From Sporosarcina sp. ANT_H38 (GTDB lineage: Bacteria > Bacillota > Bacilli > Bacillales_A > Planococcaceae), in assembly GCF_008369195.1 (NCBI RefSeq), contig NZ_VOBC01000004.1:124001-188000 (forward strand): DNA of 64,000 nt. Reading direction: 5' to 3'. Both the position numbers and the translations under genes were made by a program. The notes beneath the pieces were generated by a model. That model was not told where the DNA came from. It made no database searches and was given only the letters and a program-made list of their open reading frames with translations. Positions 16,549-23,798 of this stretch are shown here, in pieces (positions within the stretch are counted from its first letter, which is position 1; the number at the start of each line of letters is the position of its first letter).

Positions 16549-18234
16549 CTAAATCATATTCTTGTATTCTTCATATTTATCCTCGAAGATGACATACGCA
16601 TCTAGCATTGCCGCAAGACCATCGATTCGTTTTCGTTGATTCTTCCCTTTAACGGGTTGAATATTATCGTTTTTGTCAATTTCTACACTTGTATTCGACA
16701 GACACCATTTCGTTATCGGATTGTTTCCGTAATTTATACGTTTAGCTGACAAATCCGCGCCTAAATTCCTCATAGGTGATGAGAGTGTTTTTTTACCTTG
16801 AATAACAGGTATAGTAGATTCTTTCCCAAAATTATTTTGTAAATCCTCCACAAAGTAATCGGCGGACCACGAGTCATATCCGAGCCACGGAATATACACC
16901 CCGTATTCATCACGCATCTCGACAAACCACTCGACCACGAACTTGTAATGAACTTTGTTGCCTGGCGTCGTCCGTAGAAACTCCATGTCCATCCACTTGT
17001 CGTAGGGGATGTGGTCTTCTTTCGTTCGTTGTTCGAGTAAATCTTCCGGCAACCAATACATGTGCTTCGCGTATATCGTGTCATCCTCTGGTAGTTGGAA
17101 CAGAATACATGCAGCAGTTAAATCGACGGAGCTTGATAAGTCTGCGCCTCCAACTGCATAGTTCGGTTTTAATATTTCTAAGTCAAATGTAGCTTGATTA
17201 TTAATCTGTTCAAAAGTCAGCCATGCTTCATCGGATGTTTCACGGATATTAAAATCCTTCGTTAATAAGTTTTTCACTAACAAAGGATTCGCTTTAGCTT
17301 TATTTACTTTTGTTTGCAACTGATCAAGTTTTTTAATACTACCTAGGCCGGGGTTGGATTTCTTCCACATCGATTCATCCGTCCACTCTTTTCTATCGTC
17401 TAGTTCATAGATGATAGGTAGGAAGCGGTCATCTATATATCCGCTTGGATCGTCAAACCCGTTCAGTAACAGTTCTGCTTCTTCGTATTTCATATCGTAT
17501 ACCGATTCACGAATAGTTCCGGCTGTCGTAATCATGAAAATTAAAGGTTGTTCGCGCGAAGATGTACCATCCACAATTACATCGTACAGATTTTTGTCTT
17601 TCCAAGCATGGATTTCATCCATCATAGCCCCGTGGACGTTGAGTCCATCGAGTGTTTCGGAGTCAGATCCGAGCGGCTTGAAGCTACTGTCGTTGAAGTC
17701 TGCTCTTAATTCGCTGACTAGTGGTTTAATCCGCTTTCTTAACGTTGGGGATTTCTGCACCATCCGTTTTGCATCTAGCCACACCAATTTAGCTTGATCG
17801 CGTTTAGTGGCAACCGCGTACACTTCTGCACCAGGTTCACCATCAGCGATTTGTAGATATAAACCGATGCCAGAAGCAATAGTAGACTTTCCGTTTTTAC
17901 GAGCAACGATCAATAAGACTTCTCTGTATTGTCGCGTCTCGTCTAATTTGTGAATAAAACCGAATGCTGCAGCAGTGAAAGCTTTTTGCCACAACTCTAA
18001 TTCAATCGGCTTTCCGCCCCATTTACCTTTCGAATGTTTGCAGAAGTTTTCGATGAATTCCAGTGCATGATTCGCTCGCTTGCAACTGTATTCATATTCC
18101 CTTGAGTCATCGTAAATATCATCCACGAGTTTTTTGTATATCTTGCGAACCTTAATTGATACGACTTCTTCACCTGACACTATACTATTGTAGTAATCAA
18201 TTATTGGATTATAAGCTAATGGATATCTAATCAC
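16549..18234 (-). CDS. Terminase large subunit
   Basis: This is a 561-residue ATPase-nuclease that powers DNA packaging. The Walker-A-like loop is in LLIVARKNGKSTIASG, the Walker B in VHGAMMDEIHAWKDK, and motif III in IFMITTAGTIRES. The nuclease half has acidic residues in VGGADLSSSVDLTAA and WLGYDSWSADYFVE. The order HNH nuclease, small terminase, large terminase, portal is that of cos-type HK97-like phages. The start overlaps the small terminase stop by eight bases. Confidence 0.94.
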   Translation of the reverse strand: MIRYPLAYNPIIDYYNSIVSGEEVVSIKVRKIYKKLVDDIYDDSREYEYSCKRANHALEFIENFCKHSKGKWGGKPIELELWQKAFTAAAFGFIHKLDETRQYREVLLIVARKNGKSTIASGIGLYLQIADGEPGAEVYAVATKRDQAKLVWLDAKRMVQKSPTLRKRIKPLVSELRADFNDSSFKPLGSDSETLDGLNVHGAMMDEIHAWKDKNLYDVIVDGTSSREQPLIFMITTAGTIRESVYDMKYEEAELLLNGFDDPSGYIDDRFLPIIYELDDRKEWTDESMWKKSNPGLGSIKKLDQLQTKVNKAKANPLLVKNLLTKDFNIRETSDEAWLTFEQINNQATFDLEILKPNYAVGGADLSSSVDLTAACILFQLPEDDTIYAKHMYWLPEDLLEQRTKEDHIPYDKWMDMEFLRTTPGNKVHYKFVVEWFVEMRDEYGVYIPWLGYDSWSADYFVEDLQNNFGKESTIPVIQGKKTLSSPMRNLGADLSAKRINYGNNPITKWCLSNTSVEIDKNDNIQPVKGKNQRKRIDGLAAMLDAYVIFEDKYEEYKNMI

Positions 18235-18604
18235 GACTATTCACGAAATCATCAAATCCGTCATTATCATCTTTCGGTGGCTCTTTCGGCAATAAATCTG
18301 ACAACTGCTTGATTATGGATTGGTAGTTTTTATTCATTGTGTTGTACAAACGAGCGACAGGCCTTTCTCGTTCGTATGGTTCTGTTTTTTCAGATTGACT
18401 AAACATCTCGACAAATCCATTTTCGTCTAAATCATTTTCCATGTTTTCAAGCGTGATGCGCATGAATGCCGCACGTCGCGTCAACCCATCAACCACCGCT
18501 TTTTTATCAGCTTGCAATTCCTTGTAATTCTTTTTAAGTCTTCGTTCTTCCTTCGTAACTCTTTCATCCTTAGTCAATTCTTTCTTAGTTGCCAAATTTA
18601 TCAC
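18227..18604 (-). CDS. Terminase small subunit (P27-like)
   Basis: This 125-residue, highly charged helical protein (MINLATKKELTKDERVTKEE at the start) lies immediately before the large terminase. It has the AAFMRITLENMENDLDENGF and VARLYNTMNKNYQSIIKQLS segments typical of P27-family small terminases. It would recognise the packaging start site and load the large subunit. The candidate cos region lies directly upstream of its start. Confidence 0.78.
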   Translation of the reverse strand: MINLATKKELTKDERVTKEERRLKKNYKELQADKKAVVDGLTRRAAFMRITLENMENDLDENGFVEMFSQSEKTEPYERERPVARLYNTMNKNYQSIIKQLSDLLPKEPPKDDNDGFDDFVNSRD

Positions 18605-18701
18605 CTCATTCCATTTTGAATTTGGGGAGGGGGGTCACGTGAGAGACCTGCGTGTTCACTGAACCTCCCCCTCCGGTCCCCAGAGGTTTTTTCCTCATTT
18701 T
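18605..18701. other. Candidate cos (packaging) site
   Basis: This 97-bp spacer between HNH nuclease and small terminase genes is unusually G/C-run rich. It has an outer inverted repeat GGGGAGG/CCTCCCC (18624-18630 and 18664-18670) enclosing two perfect palindromes, TCACGTGA at 18635-18642 and GTTCACTGAAC at 18654-18664. In cos phages with an HNH packaging nuclease the cohesive end lies about here. No end-mapping evidence is available. Confidence 0.4.
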
Positions 18702-19016
18702 TTACATGGGGGGGCTCCCGCTCTCCACAAGATTCCCATCTGAATCAAACGACAAGCCTTCTCTCACTACTGCCACTTTCCCAAAGTGTTCATTGTTGTG
18801 ACACGTCTGACATAAGTATTCAAGGTTGTCGTGATTGAGTGTGACGCTTGGATTGTTTACATTCGATGAATTGATATAGATTTTATGATGAACGATTAGT
18901 CCTGGCATTTCGCATCGTTCACATAAACCAAATACAGATTGGATATATGATGTGCGACATCTTCGCCATGCTGCTGATTTGTATAATCGTTTAGCTTCTG
19001 TTGTATGTTCAAGCAT
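18702..19016 (-). CDS. HNH endonuclease of the packaging module
   Basis: This 104-residue HNH nuclease carries zinc ligands in CERCEMPG and YLCQTCHNNEHFG, with the catalytic pair in LIVHHKIYI and the asparagine in LNHDNLEY. HNH nucleases next to terminase genes are required for cos cleavage and packaging in several Gram-positive and HK97-like phages. It is the first recognisable gene of the late operon apart from a 30-residue ORF. Length and motif spacing are complete. Confidence 0.9.
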   Translation of the reverse strand: MLEHTTEAKRLYKSAAWRRCRTSYIQSVFGLCERCEMPGLIVHHKIYINSSNVNNPSVTLNHDNLEYLCQTCHNNEHFGKVAVVREGLSFDSDGNLVESGSPPM

Positions 19017-19070
19017 TTAATCACTCCTGTTAACATAGCTACATAACGGAGTAGCGAACCGAGATGGTGA

Positions 19071-19163
19071 TCACTTCCTTTCAGTGAATGGCAATACTAG
19101 AATTAATAACCATAACGTCGAAAGAAACGGATGACTATAGATAACCTCTATAGCTTCTGTCAT
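19071..19163 (-). CDS. 30-residue hydrophobic peptide ORF
   Basis: This frame, MTEAIEVIYSHPFLSTLWLL to FTERK, is a single predicted membrane helix with a good AAAGGTGGTGA binding site eight bases before the ATG. It lies between a terminator and the HNH gene, so it could be the first product of the late transcript. Its length makes the call uncertain and no function can be assigned. Confidence 0.4.
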   Translation of the reverse strand: MTEAIEVIYSHPFLSTLWLLILVLPFTERK

Positions 19164-19184
19164 GCGCTCACCACCTTTTATGTA

Positions 19185-19230
19185 TTAAAAAAGCACTCAC
19201 GAAAGGTTTCCACGCCTCACGTAAATGCTT
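19185..19230 (-). terminator. Terminator closing the early/middle transcript
   Basis: On the minus strand an 11-bp stem (two G-U pairs) with a 24-nt loop is followed by TTTTTT. It separates the ArpU/recombinase cluster from the packaging genes, suggesting that late transcription starts anew or needs antitermination here. Confidence 0.6.
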
Positions 19231-19512
19231 TCATTCATATCGAGGATTCACGCGCTGCACTCACATATTTTGTATAAGCCTTAACTGTAGCTTACCGAGT
19301 GCGCCTGACGTTCGTCCTATTAAGTTTGACTGTCAATCAGTCAATGCCGCAGTCTTTGCATCGTATGGTTACGACACATGTAAGTGAGTATGGAGGAAGG
19401 CTCCAATGGCTGTAGTCGCCTGTTTTCTTTTCATCTCACAATACAATTATCGCACGTCTATCACTAAATGCTCTGCCATAATACTGCCACAATCCTGCCA
19501 AGTTTTATAGAA
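19231..19512. other. Non-coding spacer with palindrome, before late genes
   Basis: No convincing gene is seen. A perfect inverted repeat TTGACTGTCAATCAGTCAA lies at 19326-19344 and is a candidate regulator site. On the minus strand a fragment (about 19445-19345) reads GDYSHWSLPP and ends with C-x2-C (IRCKDCGID). It lacks an acceptable start codon, so it may be a decayed small zinc-binding gene. Confidence 0.4.
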
Positions 19513-19644
19513 TCATTTGAATAATTTCTGCAGCTTATTGGTGGTCCAGAAGCAAAGCTCCCATATTCCCGTTCTTCCTACGATAACGATTACCAATCTT
19601 CTTATACGATTCATTTGGAAAGATAGCGTATCGGTCTGTTTCAT
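19513..19644 (-). CDS. Ambiguous small phage ORF (two competing frames)
   Basis: The frame starting at ATG 19644 (MKQTDTLSFQMNRIRR, 43 residues) has GAAAGGGG nine bases upstream. A second frame over the same DNA (19535 to about 19663) reads LYETDRYAIFPNESYKKIG and ends NMGALLLDHQ. It looks more like a real polar protein but has only a CTG start. One of them is probably a genuine small gene, and I cannot decide which from sequence. Confidence 0.35.
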   Translation of the reverse strand: MKQTDTLSFQMNRIRRLVIVIVGRTGIWELCFWTTNKLQKLFK

Positions 19645-19674
19645 ATAAAAGCGCCCCTTTCAGTTACCCATATC

Positions 19675-19809
19675 TTAAATACTGTCAAACTCGTGAAACT
19701 GCTGAATCCATTGATACACATGATTTATGCCTAATTCCTCAAAATGAGTTATACATCCCTTATTTGAAGGTAATTGATACAAGCAAAAAAGAAAAACCTT
19801 AAAGGTCAT
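19675..19809 (-). CDS. 44-residue phage protein, unknown
   Basis: This frame, MTFKVFLFCLYQLPSNKGC to QQFHEFDSI, starts inside the stop codon of the preceding recombinase gene (ATGA overlap). That supports translation by coupling. It contains two cysteines and aromatic residues and no recognised domain. Position and overlap are the main evidence for it being real. Confidence 0.5.
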   Translation of the reverse strand: MTFKVFLFCLYQLPSNKGCITHFEELGINHVYQWIQQFHEFDSI

Positions 19810-20348
19810 ATTCTGAATCCCTTCATGGCTTTGTCCATTTCGTCCTGGTCAATACCTATATAACCTAACGTTACTTTTGGGTCCGAGTGGTTAAATATCT
19901 TCTGTAATATGGCAATGTTTTTGTATTGTTTGTAAAAATGGTAGCCGAATGTCTTGCGTAACGTGTGGGTCCCAATGTCATCCAAATCAACATGAGCTGC
20001 AGCATCCCTTAGTATCTTGTAGGCCATGCTACGTCCAATTGCTTTGTTAACACCTTCTCGGCTTTGAAACAAGAATTCATGAGGTTCTTTTCCTTCAACA
20101 TATTCTTTCAGTTCTTTCCTTAAGTTTGGAGTCATTTCTATACGCTTTTTCTTATCTGTTTTCATTTCTACCAAATTAAAGTATGCTCTCTCTGTATCAC
20201 TAACACGTAATTGAAGAATATCGGATATTCTCAAACCGCTGTTTATGCCAGTCACGAACAACATATAATTCCGATGGCTTTTCTCCCTTAAGAAACGTTT
20301 AATTTCACGGATTAATTCTGGATCTCTTATCGGCTGTACAAAGTTCAT
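19806..20348 (-). CDS. Short tyrosine recombinase (catalytic domain only)
   Basis: This 180-residue protein contains the full catalytic set of a tyrosine recombinase: first arginine in SGLRISDILQL, lysine in VEMKTDKKKR, the box HTLRKTFGYHF, histidine in IFNHSDPKVT, and tyrosine in LGYIGID. It lacks the usual N-terminal core-binding and arm-binding domains. It is a second recombinase besides the prophage integrase at 29.5 kb. It overlaps ArpU by four bases and sits before the late region, a location known for such short recombinases in Firmicutes prophages. Its role (terminal redundancy, regulation, resolution) is not established here. Confidence 0.85.
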   Translation of the reverse strand: MNFVQPIRDPELIREIKRFLREKSHRNYMLFVTGINSGLRISDILQLRVSDTERAYFNLVEMKTDKKKRIEMTPNLRKELKEYVEGKEPHEFLFQSREGVNKAIGRSMAYKILRDAAAHVDLDDIGTHTLRKTFGYHFYKQYKNIAILQKIFNHSDPKVTLGYIGIDQDEMDKAMKGFRI

Positions 20349-20797
20349 TGAACGGCTACCTCCTCCTTATATACTTCCACTTTGAGAGCAAAGGCCAATT
20401 TGTAAAAGGCACGTGATTTTAATCTAAAGTAATTTCGTTCAGACATGTTCAATTCTCCATACGTTTGATAATCAAACATTTCATCATCTTGTAAATAACG
20501 TTGGACAATTATTGATCTCTCATCGCGTGGCAACCGATTTACTGCGCCGGCAATCCATTCGATAAATCGTTTCCGTTCTGATTCATAGTCCACATTTGCG
20601 ATAGCGGATGATTCTGTTGACGAGCCTGGTAGTCCACCTGTATTAAGGACTAGCGTGTAAGCTGCTGTTATGGATGGCAGTCTATCTAAACTTGTTTGGA
20701 GTAGGTACATTCTGTATTTTCCCAGCAACGATTCCACGGATTCCCTTGTTTCTTTACGGTCAATCTCAGGTAAAATGAATTGCATTTGCATGGACAT
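20345..20797 (-). CDS. ArpU-family phage transcriptional regulator
   Basis: This 150-residue protein ends with a sigma-like helix-turn-helix region: NRLPRDERSIIVQRYLQDDE, then YGELNMSERNYFRLKSRAFY. This is the ArpU/phage_arpU pattern, proteins thought to control late gene expression or muramidase export in Gram-positive phages. It is the last regulator before the packaging operon and is translationally coupled to the short recombinase. It likely acts on a site in the 19.2-19.5 kb spacer, which is an inference. Confidence 0.82.
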   Translation of the reverse strand: MSMQMQFILPEIDRKETRESVESLLGKYRMYLLQTSLDRLPSITAAYTLVLNTGGLPGSSTESSAIANVDYESERKRFIEWIAGAVNRLPRDERSIIVQRYLQDDEMFDYQTYGELNMSERNYFRLKSRAFYKLAFALKVEVYKEEVAVQ

Positions 20798-20835
20798 TTC
20801 CTCCCTTTCGCATATATGAATCTATTCGCGTCACC

Positions 20836-21105
20836 TCAACGAATTATTTTTCGGACCATGTGATGCGGCTTGCGATTTATAACCTGGTGCGACATCTTCT
20901 GTCTACTGAAATCGCGACGATGATGTTGACGAGTAACTACCTTCTTTTCTTCTTCGAGTTGATACCACTTGATTACGACTTTTTTTAACCACTTCCAATT
21001 TCTCTCTACCCATTCCCCAATTACTCGCCGTAACCTAGCGAAAGCCCGCTTGAACCCTTCACCAATTTTTATAAGCAAATCATATGTTTCTTGATTGATT
21101 TCCAT
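20836..21105 (-). CDS. Basic small phage protein, unknown
   Basis: This 89-residue protein starts at MEINQETYDLLIKIGEGFKR. The start is chosen because AAGGAGG lies eight bases upstream; a longer frame to 21168 would place the start before this site. The middle is Trp/Lys-rich (WVERNWKWLKKVVIKWYQLE) and the C-terminus is strongly basic with many His and Arg (RQHHRRDFSRQKMSHQ), suggesting nucleic-acid contact. The family is not recognised. Confidence 0.55.
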   Translation of the reverse strand: MEINQETYDLLIKIGEGFKRAFARLRRVIGEWVERNWKWLKKVVIKWYQLEEEKKVVTRQHHRRDFSRQKMSHQVINRKPHHMVRKIIR

Positions 21106-21210
21106 CGTCTTTTCCTCCTTTTCGAAAATGAAAAAAGACGCCAAATCAAGACTTGTCCGAATTAACATCCGGTTTTGTCTTAATTCAGCGTCCTGGGGTA
21201 TCCAGTAACA

Positions 21211-21384
21211 CTATATTTTTTTAGTGTAATGAAAATCAATGTGAGAAGGCTTGCCTTGCTGCCACGTGACCGTTTGCTTTCCGTATCCGTTTGGCGGTCC
21301 TTCTATTGTTTCTATCTTACCATCTTTCACAATATATACTGCATTTATATGCAAATTAATTTCCTCTACATTTATTTCAGGCAT
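21211..21384 (-). CDS. XtrA/YqaO-like phage protein
   Basis: This 57-residue protein starts at MPEINVEEINLHINAVYIVK, chosen because AGGAGG lies seven bases upstream. The pattern VKDGKIETIEGPPNGYGKQT, then VTWQQGKPSHI and a TKKI ending resembles the XtrA/YqaO family found before late-gene regulators in PBSX-like prophages. The likeness is from recall of the pattern. The function of the family is unknown. Confidence 0.6.
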   Translation of the reverse strand: MPEINVEEINLHINAVYIVKDGKIETIEGPPNGYGKQTVTWQQGKPSHIDFHYTKKI

Positions 21385-21406
21385 CCCGATACCTCCTGCC
21401 AATTTA

Positions 21407-21658
21407 TCATTGAGCTGCAAACGGAACTATTTTTACCATCCCATTAAATACCGCGATTATTTCGTCTTTTATCGAAGCACTTATATATATGTGGTCATAT
21501 CCATTAAGTTTAAAATCTATGAATTTCGAAAACTGAGTCGGTGTATGACCACTAGTTATTCGTAGCCAATGAAAGCCCTGACTAAGCGAACAAATTATTA
21601 ATTCGGGAACAAAACCATCTTCTGTCGTCAAGAAATCTCCTAAAGTCATTTGATCCAT
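21407..21658 (-). CDS. Hypothetical phage protein, 83 aa
   Basis: This protein begins MDQMTLGDFLTTEDGFVPEL and has mixed alpha/beta character (FHWLRITSGHTPTQF, then DHIYISASIKDEIIAVFNGM). It lies four bases after the HNH-like gene and ahead of the XtrA-like gene. I do not recognise it. Context only places it among early accessory genes. Confidence 0.55.
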   Translation of the reverse strand: MDQMTLGDFLTTEDGFVPELIICSLSQGFHWLRITSGHTPTQFSKFIDFKLNGYDHIYISASIKDEIIAVFNGMVKIVPFAAQ

Positions 21659-21661
21659 TGT

Positions 21662-21868
21662 TCATTCACCCTTCTTATATGGCTGTAGCAGTTCATTTAG
21701 ATTTCTACCGTTCAAAACAGACAGTATTCTTCGTGAAACGAGAACCAAGTTATTAAGTTCACAATTACATTGGTTACCATCTCCAAAGATAACTACATGC
21801 CCATTTGGGATTGGCCCATATGCGTTTTTCCAAATCAACCGCTGCTTTTCCTCTACCTCCTTCGCCAT
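21662..21868 (-). CDS. Truncated HNH_3-like protein
   Basis: This 68-residue protein contains RLIWKNAYGPIPNGHVVIFG and GNQCNCELNNLVLVSRRILS. It matches the core of HNH_3/AP2-type homing nucleases (consensus G-x-IP-x-G-x-V, then D-G-N and NL-x-x-V), but the first catalytic histidine position and flanking DNA-binding modules are missing. It is probably a degraded or non-nuclease derivative. It starts just downstream of the interrupted small gene. Confidence 0.6.
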   Translation of the reverse strand: MAKEVEEKQRLIWKNAYGPIPNGHVVIFGDGNQCNCELNNLVLVSRRILSVLNGRNLNELLQPYKKGE

Positions 21869-21878
21869 TATTTGCCCC

Positions 21879-22043
21879 CTATTCGTTGTGTCGGTTCAAT
21901 ATCACGTTAACCGCTTCAATGAGCTGTGTCTTATTCATTTTGGTGTAGTTCTTTACTTTGTGATTTTTACAAATGTGCATCAATTCTTTTCAGGTCCATT
22001 TATCCGCGGCTGGGATCTCGATGATAACCGGTTCTCTATGCAT
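21879..22043 (-). pseudogene. Small Rho_N-like gene interrupted by in-frame TGA
   Basis: The frame starts at ATG 22043 after GGTGAGG and reads MHREPVIIEIPAADKWT. It meets TGA at codon 18, then continues in the same frame as KELMHICKNHKVKNYTKMNK and QLIEAVNVILNRHNE to TAG at 21879. The second part has the KELxxICKxxxIKNYxKMxKxxLI pattern of small SAP/Rho_N-like phage proteins. A single substitution explains the break. Re-initiation at ATG four codons later would still give a 33-residue protein. Confidence 0.65.
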
Positions 22044-22083
22044 CAACCTCACCCTTTCCTTCACCTTATGGTCGTACTGTGAA

Positions 22084-22671
22084 TTAAGCAGTTTCCAAAT
22101 CCTTTTGTTCCAGTTGTTCAATAACCATTTGCAAACCTACCCAATATCCAATTAGTCGGTGTGGCATCTTCTTCCCAAAGTCCCAAACGCATTCCATATT
22201 ATCTGAATCTGCCGATGTATTTAGATACACATTCAATAGCCATGCACGATACGATTCCATTGACGAGCCTTCTTCAATAGCTGACAAGATCCCCTCATAG
22301 ATTTCTTGTCCATCTTCTAATTCATTCAATTCGTATTCTTCCCAGTGTTCTTTCAGTTCCTTTTTTGCTAGTTTCTCGTCAAAGTCCCAACGTTCTTCAC
22401 AAAATGCAGAGAGTTTACTGGTGAAGTAATGAAGCTCAAAGTCCTGAATATTTTTCAATGTTGCTGCACAAGTAAGTGAATATACTGCTTCGCCAATATC
22501 ACCAGAAATAAATACATTGTTACCAGAGAGAACATATTTGGTGCGATACATATTTGTACCTGGTTCTCCCCAAGTAATTACTTGTAAACCTTCCTCGCCT
22601 TTTATTTCAGCGACATGGTCCTTAAACCAATGACTACGGATTTCCTCTTTTACTCTCTCAATTTGATCCAA
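22084..22671 (-). CDS. Conserved phage protein of unknown function, 195 aa
   Basis: This acidic protein begins MDQIERVKEEIRSHWFKDHV and contains EEGLQVITWGEPGTNMYRTK, VLSGNNVFISGDIGEAVYSL and FCEERWDFDEKLAKKELKEH. It ends in a helical region with LIGYWVGLQMVIEQLEQ. Proteins with this WGEPGT...V.SGN...ISGDIGEA layout are common in Firmicutes prophage early regions, but no function is known to me. It is a complete frame without upstream overlap. Confidence 0.65.
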   Translation of the reverse strand: MDQIERVKEEIRSHWFKDHVAEIKGEEGLQVITWGEPGTNMYRTKYVLSGNNVFISGDIGEAVYSLTCAATLKNIQDFELHYFTSKLSAFCEERWDFDEKLAKKELKEHWEEYELNELEDGQEIYEGILSAIEEGSSMESYRAWLLNVYLNTSADSDNMECVWDFGKKMPHRLIGYWVGLQMVIEQLEQKDLETA

Positions 22672-22726
22672 TATAATTCCCCTTTCTTGTTAAACATTTT
22701 GTGTCTGATCTCAAACGTACCGTTGA

Positions 22727-23086
22727 TCAGACTAAATCTGGATTTTCGTAAATATTGCCGACGACTTCTAAATCGTCTAAGTGCAAATCATCTATTTTCC
22801 ATTCCATTTCGTAATGGGTATCTTCAAATATGAATCTACCTTTATTACACTCGTATTTAATCACCATAGGAGGTTCATCTAATCCTAGGTAGATAATATC
22901 TCCCTCATAAATCTCCACACCGTTCTTATCTTCCAGTCCTGTGTATTGCATCAGAAAAGAATAATAGCCATCTTCTTCGTGACCGTTCAACAACATTTCT
23001 TTCAAATCGCCAGCATGTATTAAATCATCCTAATCAAGCATTATCTGATTTTCTTTACCGAAAACCCTAAATTTAATCTCTCTCAT
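22727..23086 (-). pseudogene. YopX-family gene interrupted by in-frame TAG
   Basis: Starting at ATG 23086 after GAGGAGG, the frame reads MREIKFRVFGKENQIMLD and then TAG at codon 19 (23032-23030). It continues in frame as DDLIHAGDLKEMLLNGHEED, LMQYTGLEDKNGVEIYEGDI and DLEVVGNIYENPDLV. This is the full YopX pattern (REIKFR start, QYTGLKDKNG, YEGDI, VIGNIYENPDL end) broken by one nonsense codon. Internal re-initiation at ATG 22999 could still make the C-terminal 90 residues. The function of YopX proteins is unknown. Confidence 0.8.
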
Positions 23087-23115
23087 TGTTCTTCCTCCTC
23101 AACCGTATGTGTCAA

Positions 23116-23244
23116 CTATTCAGCAAGCCGCCTATGATATTCTGCCAACAACTTAACGTCATCCATTGCCCGAAATGCCGACTCATTCCATCCCGTCCAC
23201 ACGATGAGCAGCGTTATGATTTGCTCGCGTTCGTGATCAAGCAT
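23116..23244 (-). CDS. BH0509-like small protein, 42 aa
   Basis: The frame MLDHEREQIITLLIVWTGWN, then ESAFRAMDDVKLLAEYHRRL, starts in the stop codon of the dUTPase gene (TAATG), which decides the start over a longer upstream frame. The pattern of an ERE...I..I...TG helix, then M.D..L...Y matches the short BH0509 family of Bacillus phages, recalled by pattern. Function unknown. Confidence 0.6.
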   Translation of the reverse strand: MLDHEREQIITLLIVWTGWNESAFRAMDDVKLLAEYHRRLAE

Positions 23245-23798
23245 TAGTATCCGGTATCCTGACGTGTATGATTGATTGCGTTTTTGTCGAAGTAGGCTTG
23301 TTCGATTTGATTCCATGTGAAGCCCATATCTTCACCTAGACCAACGAAACAACTAAAACCTTCATGGAGTGTTTCTTGTAAATCTTCTAAACTGATCGAT
23401 GCTGCAGTTTCCGGATCCATCAACACATCCAGACTAGATACAGTGCTAAACACTCTATTAAACGTTTGCGTGATAGTTGGTTGTGTGTAATCGCACGTAA
23501 CAACAAAATCATCTGGATTGATTTTCAAGTACATCGCTATGCTGATGAAAAAATGAACGCAATCAACATATTCTTCTAGGAGCGGATTTCCGTGTGCAAT
23601 CGGGTTACTAACCCTAACAATCGGCTCATTCTTCTCACTCCAAAACTTAAATCCACGCCATTCATTCGCACATTCACCAAGTTCAACCTGTAACGCAAGA
23701 ATCTTCTCAGGAAGCAGGTTGTGTCCTTGTAACCCCTTATCTTCCACAATTCGTTTATCCAGTACCTTTTGCATTTCGAATAATTTAGTAAGATTCAT
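23244..23798 (-). CDS. Dimeric dUTP diphosphatase (dUTPase_2)
   Basis: This 184-residue all-helical dUTPase converts dUTP to dUMP and so keeps uracil out of phage DNA. The metal-binding E-x2-E motif is in ALQVELGECANEWRGFKFW, and the second E-x2-D motif in PLLEEYVDCVHFFISIAMY. Length and motif spacing fit the dimeric MazG-related family used by Gram-positive phages. In some staphylococcal phages such dUTPases also derepress pathogenicity islands; nothing here shows that. It overlaps both neighbours by one to four bases. Confidence 0.87.
   Translation of the reverse strand: MNLTKLFEMQKVLDKRIVEDKGLQGHNLLPEKILALQVELGECANEWRGFKFWSEKNEPIVRVSNPIAHGNPLLEEYVDCVHFFISIAMYLKINPDDFVVTCDYTQPTITQTFNRVFSTVSSLDVLMDPETAASISLEDLQETLHEGFSCFVGLGEDMGFTWNQIEQAYFDKNAINHTRQDTGY

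Noticed and set aside
21879..23086. Idea that the prophage uses a recoded stop codon
   Set aside because: The two interrupting codons differ (TGA and TAG), and TGA, TAG and TAA all end intact prophage genes normally, so recoding is not supported.
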